From assembly GCA_025925185.1 (NCBI GenBank), contig JAICLV010000086.1:1-10352 (forward strand): a stretch of DNA of 10,352 nucleotides. Direction: 5' to 3'. Positions 8,686-10,352 of this stretch are shown here, one piece after another; the first letter of the stretch is position 1; each line of letters starts with the position of its first letter. The notes under the pieces were generated by a model. It worked only from the letters and a program-made list of their open reading frames with translations. It was not told the origin of the DNA and searched no databases. Origin of the DNA: Acidothermaceae bacterium (GTDB lineage Bacteria; Actinomycetota; Actinomycetes; Acidothermales; Acidothermaceae). The translations under genes were made by a program, and so were the position numbers.

Positions 8686-9941
8686 TAAGCGAAGACCGCT
8701 GCGCGGGCGAGCTCGATCGCTTGGCCCACAGGCAACTCGGTCGGTGTGTACAGCCGCTGAATCGCCACCACGATGGCTTCGGCCAGCGTGTCGCGGAACT
8801 CTTGACGCGCGAGGCGGGCCGCGTCGCCCGGGTTGGTGAGGTAGCCCATCTCGATGCGCACGGCAGGCATCCGGGTTCGGCGCAACAACTCCCAGGTCTT
8901 CGCGTGGCTGCGGCAGTCGAGCAGGTCGGTGCTGGCCAGGATCTCGACCTGCAGCAACTCTGCGAGCCGCGCCCCGACCAGTGACCGATCCTTCGCCGTG
9001 CCGTAGTAGTACGTCGAAAACCCGTGGCAGGACGGGTTTGCGTCGCCGTCGACGTGCAGCGAGATCAGCAGGTCGGCCTCCGCCGCGTTGGCGAAAGCGG
9101 CGCGCTCGGCGTCGGTGGGTGGATGCTCGGAGCGATCGAGGACGCCTTCGCCGCCCCGTGTGCGAAACGCTTGGGCGCCCGCGGCGGACAGCCGGCCCTC
9201 GATCCGATTCGCGATGTCGTCGACGATCGCGGCTTCGTCGAGCTCGCCGTTGGTGGCGCCGCGGTCGCACGCCCCGTGACCCGGGTCGATGACGACGAAC
9301 TTGCCGGCGAGCGTGGGGCCGCCGTGATGGAGCCGCTCGTACTCGCGCAACTCGTTGGCCTTGCCGCCCACGACGGTGCGGGCGAGCTGGCGCAGCGCGC
9401 GAAACGTGGCGGGACCGCACGTGCCGTCGGACGGCAGCCCCACGTTGCGCTGGAACTCGCGCAGGGCCGCCTCGGTGCTCGGCCCGAAGACGCCGTCGGC
9501 TCGGCCGCAGTCGAAGCCCATGTCGATCAGTCGGTGCTGCAGGGCGGCGACGTCGTCGCCCACGTAGGGGTGGCGGACGGCGTAGGACAAGATCCGATCG
9601 CCTAGCCGCCAGCGGGCCTCGTCGAGCACCCGGTACGTCTCGCGGTCGACGACGCCGTCGACCCGCAACCCGCGCTGCTGCTGGAAGTTGCGCACGGCCC
9701 GATCAACGGTCTCGTCAAAGACGTCGAGGGTGGCGAACTCGGCCGCCTCGACCGCTGCGGCGACGCCGGTCGACGTGTTGATCGCGGTCTCGACCAGTCG
9801 CGGCGCGGACGGCGCGGACGGTGGAGCCAAAAAGCCCAATTGCACCAGCCGATGCCGCAACTCGAGCACGGCAGCGCAACGCGACCCGAGGCGAAGCGGC
9901 GGCTCGGCTCGGGGCGCGAGATGGGCGTGCGGTTCCTGCAT
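8685..9941 (-). CDS. cwlM: N-acetylmuramoyl-L-alanine amidase-like protein, CwlM type
   Basis: The 418-residue product has two peptidoglycan-binding (PG_binding_1) modules, then an Amidase_3 domain, the CwlM architecture. Module 1 (about 18-108) is split by an Ala/Thr-rich insert near 41-72. Module 2 (about 125-186) has VAALQHRLIDMGFDCG and DGVFGPSTEAALREFQ. The amidase domain (about 214-398) keeps the likely zinc ligands H222 (VIDPGHG), E236 (ELDEAAIV) and H296 (SLHVDG), and the catalytic glutamate E364 (VRIEMGYLTNPGD). No signal peptide or membrane segment is visible at the N-terminus, so it is probably cytoplasmic. In mycobacteria, CwlM is phosphorylated by PknB and activates MurA rather than hydrolysing wall; synteny (beside trxA, convergent with parAB) supports that identity. 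The ATG has GAGG 9 nt upstream. Confidence 0.9.
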   Translation of the reverse strand: MQEPHAHLAPRAEPPLRLGSRCAAVLELRHRLVQLGFLAPPSAPSAPRLVETAINTSTGVAAAVEAAEFATLDVFDETVDRAVRNFQQQRGLRVDGVVDRETYRVLDEARWRLGDRILSYAVRHPYVGDDVAALQHRLIDMGFDCGRADGVFGPSTEAALREFQRNVGLPSDGTCGPATFRALRQLARTVVGGKANELREYERLHHGGPTLAGKFVVIDPGHGACDRGATNGELDEAAIVDDIANRIEGRLSAAGAQAFRTRGGEGVLDRSEHPPTDAERAAFANAAEADLLISLHVDGDANPSCHGFSTYYYGTAKDRSLVGARLAELLQVEILASTDLLDCRSHAKTWELLRRTRMPAVRIEMGYLTNPGDAARLARQEFRDTLAEAIVVAIQRLYTPTELPVGQAIELARAAVFA

Positions 9942-9994
9942 GGGCGAGATCCTCGCGATGGGGCGGTGGCGCGGGGCCCGCCCATGCTATCGGT
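9942..9994 (-). other. trxA-cwlM intergenic gap with weak hairpin
   Basis: These 53 bp separate the two - strand genes, close enough for an operon. GGGCGG (9961-9966) and CCGCCC (9978-9983) can pair across an 11-nt loop, with flanking ATG/CAT extending the stem across a one-base bulge. No T-run follows on the - strand. It may be a partial attenuator or RNA-stability element, or chance in GC-rich DNA. Confidence 0.35.
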
Positions 9995-10318
9995 CTAGAG
10001 GAAAGCTTCCAGATCCTTCAACAGCGCGGACTTCGACTTGGCCCCGATGATCTGCTTCACCACTTGGCCGCCCTTGTACACGTTCAAGGTGGGAATCGAC
10101 AAGATCGAGTAAGCGCGGGCGGTCTCGGGATTCTCGTCAATGTTCAACTTGACGACGCGGACTTTGTCGGCGTGCTCGGCCGCGATCTCCTCGAGCACCG
10201 GCGCGACCATGCGGCATGGGCCGCACCACTCCGCCCAGAAGTCGACGAGCACCGGGGTGTCGCTGCTCAAGACCTCGTCGGTGAAGGTGGCGTCGGTGAC
10301 TTCTGGGGTGGCTCCCAC
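9995..10318 (-). CDS. trxA: Thioredoxin
   Basis: This is a small cytoplasmic dithiol reductant, reduced by thioredoxin reductase and passing electrons to ribonucleotide reductase, peroxiredoxins and other targets. The 107-residue product is a complete single-domain thioredoxin. It shows VDFWAEWCGPCRMVAPVLEE with the WCGPC active site at residues 31-35, the buried aspartate D26, the KLNIDENP segment (57-64), the cis-proline P76 in SIPTLNVYKGG, and the terminal helix. The GTG start is supported by AGGAGC (10326-10331) 7 nt upstream on the - strand. trxB is the expected upstream neighbour in actinobacteria. The last 23 bases of the window would allow the end of such a gene (a TAG read on the - strand at 10332-10330), but that is too short to call. 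Confidence 0.97.
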   Translation of the reverse strand: MGATPEVTDATFTDEVLSSDTPVLVDFWAEWCGPCRMVAPVLEEIAAEHADKVRVVKLNIDENPETARAYSILSIPTLNVYKGGQVVKQIIGAKSKSALLKDLEAFL

Positions 10319-10352
10319 GGTCGGGGCTCCTATTCGTGAGTAGGGAACGAGA

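Noticed and set aside
10330..10352. Possible 3' end of trxB on the - strand
   Set aside because: Only about seven codons remain in the window, too few to recognise; expectation from gene order alone is not enough.

Overview
The window is a GC-rich stretch (roughly 70% G+C by eye) with strong G/C at third codon positions and several GTG starts. Its gene order is the chromosome-origin cluster of Actinomycetota: rnpA, yidD, yidC, jag/khpB, rsmG, parA and parB on the + strand, converging with a cwlM-type amidase and thioredoxin on the - strand. The same order flanks the origin in mycobacteria, and rpmH, dnaA and oriC would be expected just left of base 1 (inference; they are not in the window). 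I cannot assign an order or genus.

Region by region: bases 1-1708 hold a tightly packed rnpA-yidD-yidC unit with overlapping genes (tRNA processing and membrane protein insertion). Bases 1799-3394 hold jag (KH-R3H RNA-binding protein) and rsmG (16S rRNA methyltransferase). Bases 3480-5548 hold parA and parB, overlapping by 7 bp, with two perfect parS cores inside the 5' end of parA. Bases 5569-7802 hold a - strand pair, an aminotransferase whose stop overlaps the start of a DdlB-type D-Ala-D-Ala ligase. Bases 8013-8630 hold a + strand GNAT-like protein with an N-terminal CxxC, divergent from the aminotransferase. Bases 8685-10318 hold the - strand trxA-cwlM pair.

The genes fall into three jobs. 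One is RNA maturation and membrane insertion (rnpA, yidD, yidC, jag, rsmG). The second is origin segregation (ParA, ParB and parS together in one place). The third is cell-wall precursor synthesis or its control (Ddl, the CwlM-like protein) plus redox (TrxA). The window is mostly a conserved core region. I see no mobile element, CRISPR array, tRNA, rRNA or integration scar, and no clearly new multi-gene system.

The points most worth a second look are the twin parS sites placed 42 bp apart in-frame within parA, the apparently cytoplasmic amidase that keeps all its zinc and catalytic residues, the translationally coupled aminotransferase-Ddl pair next to parB, the CxxC GNAT, a perfect 10-bp triple tandem repeat in the GNAT/cwlM convergent gap, and repeat-built acidic tails on Jag.
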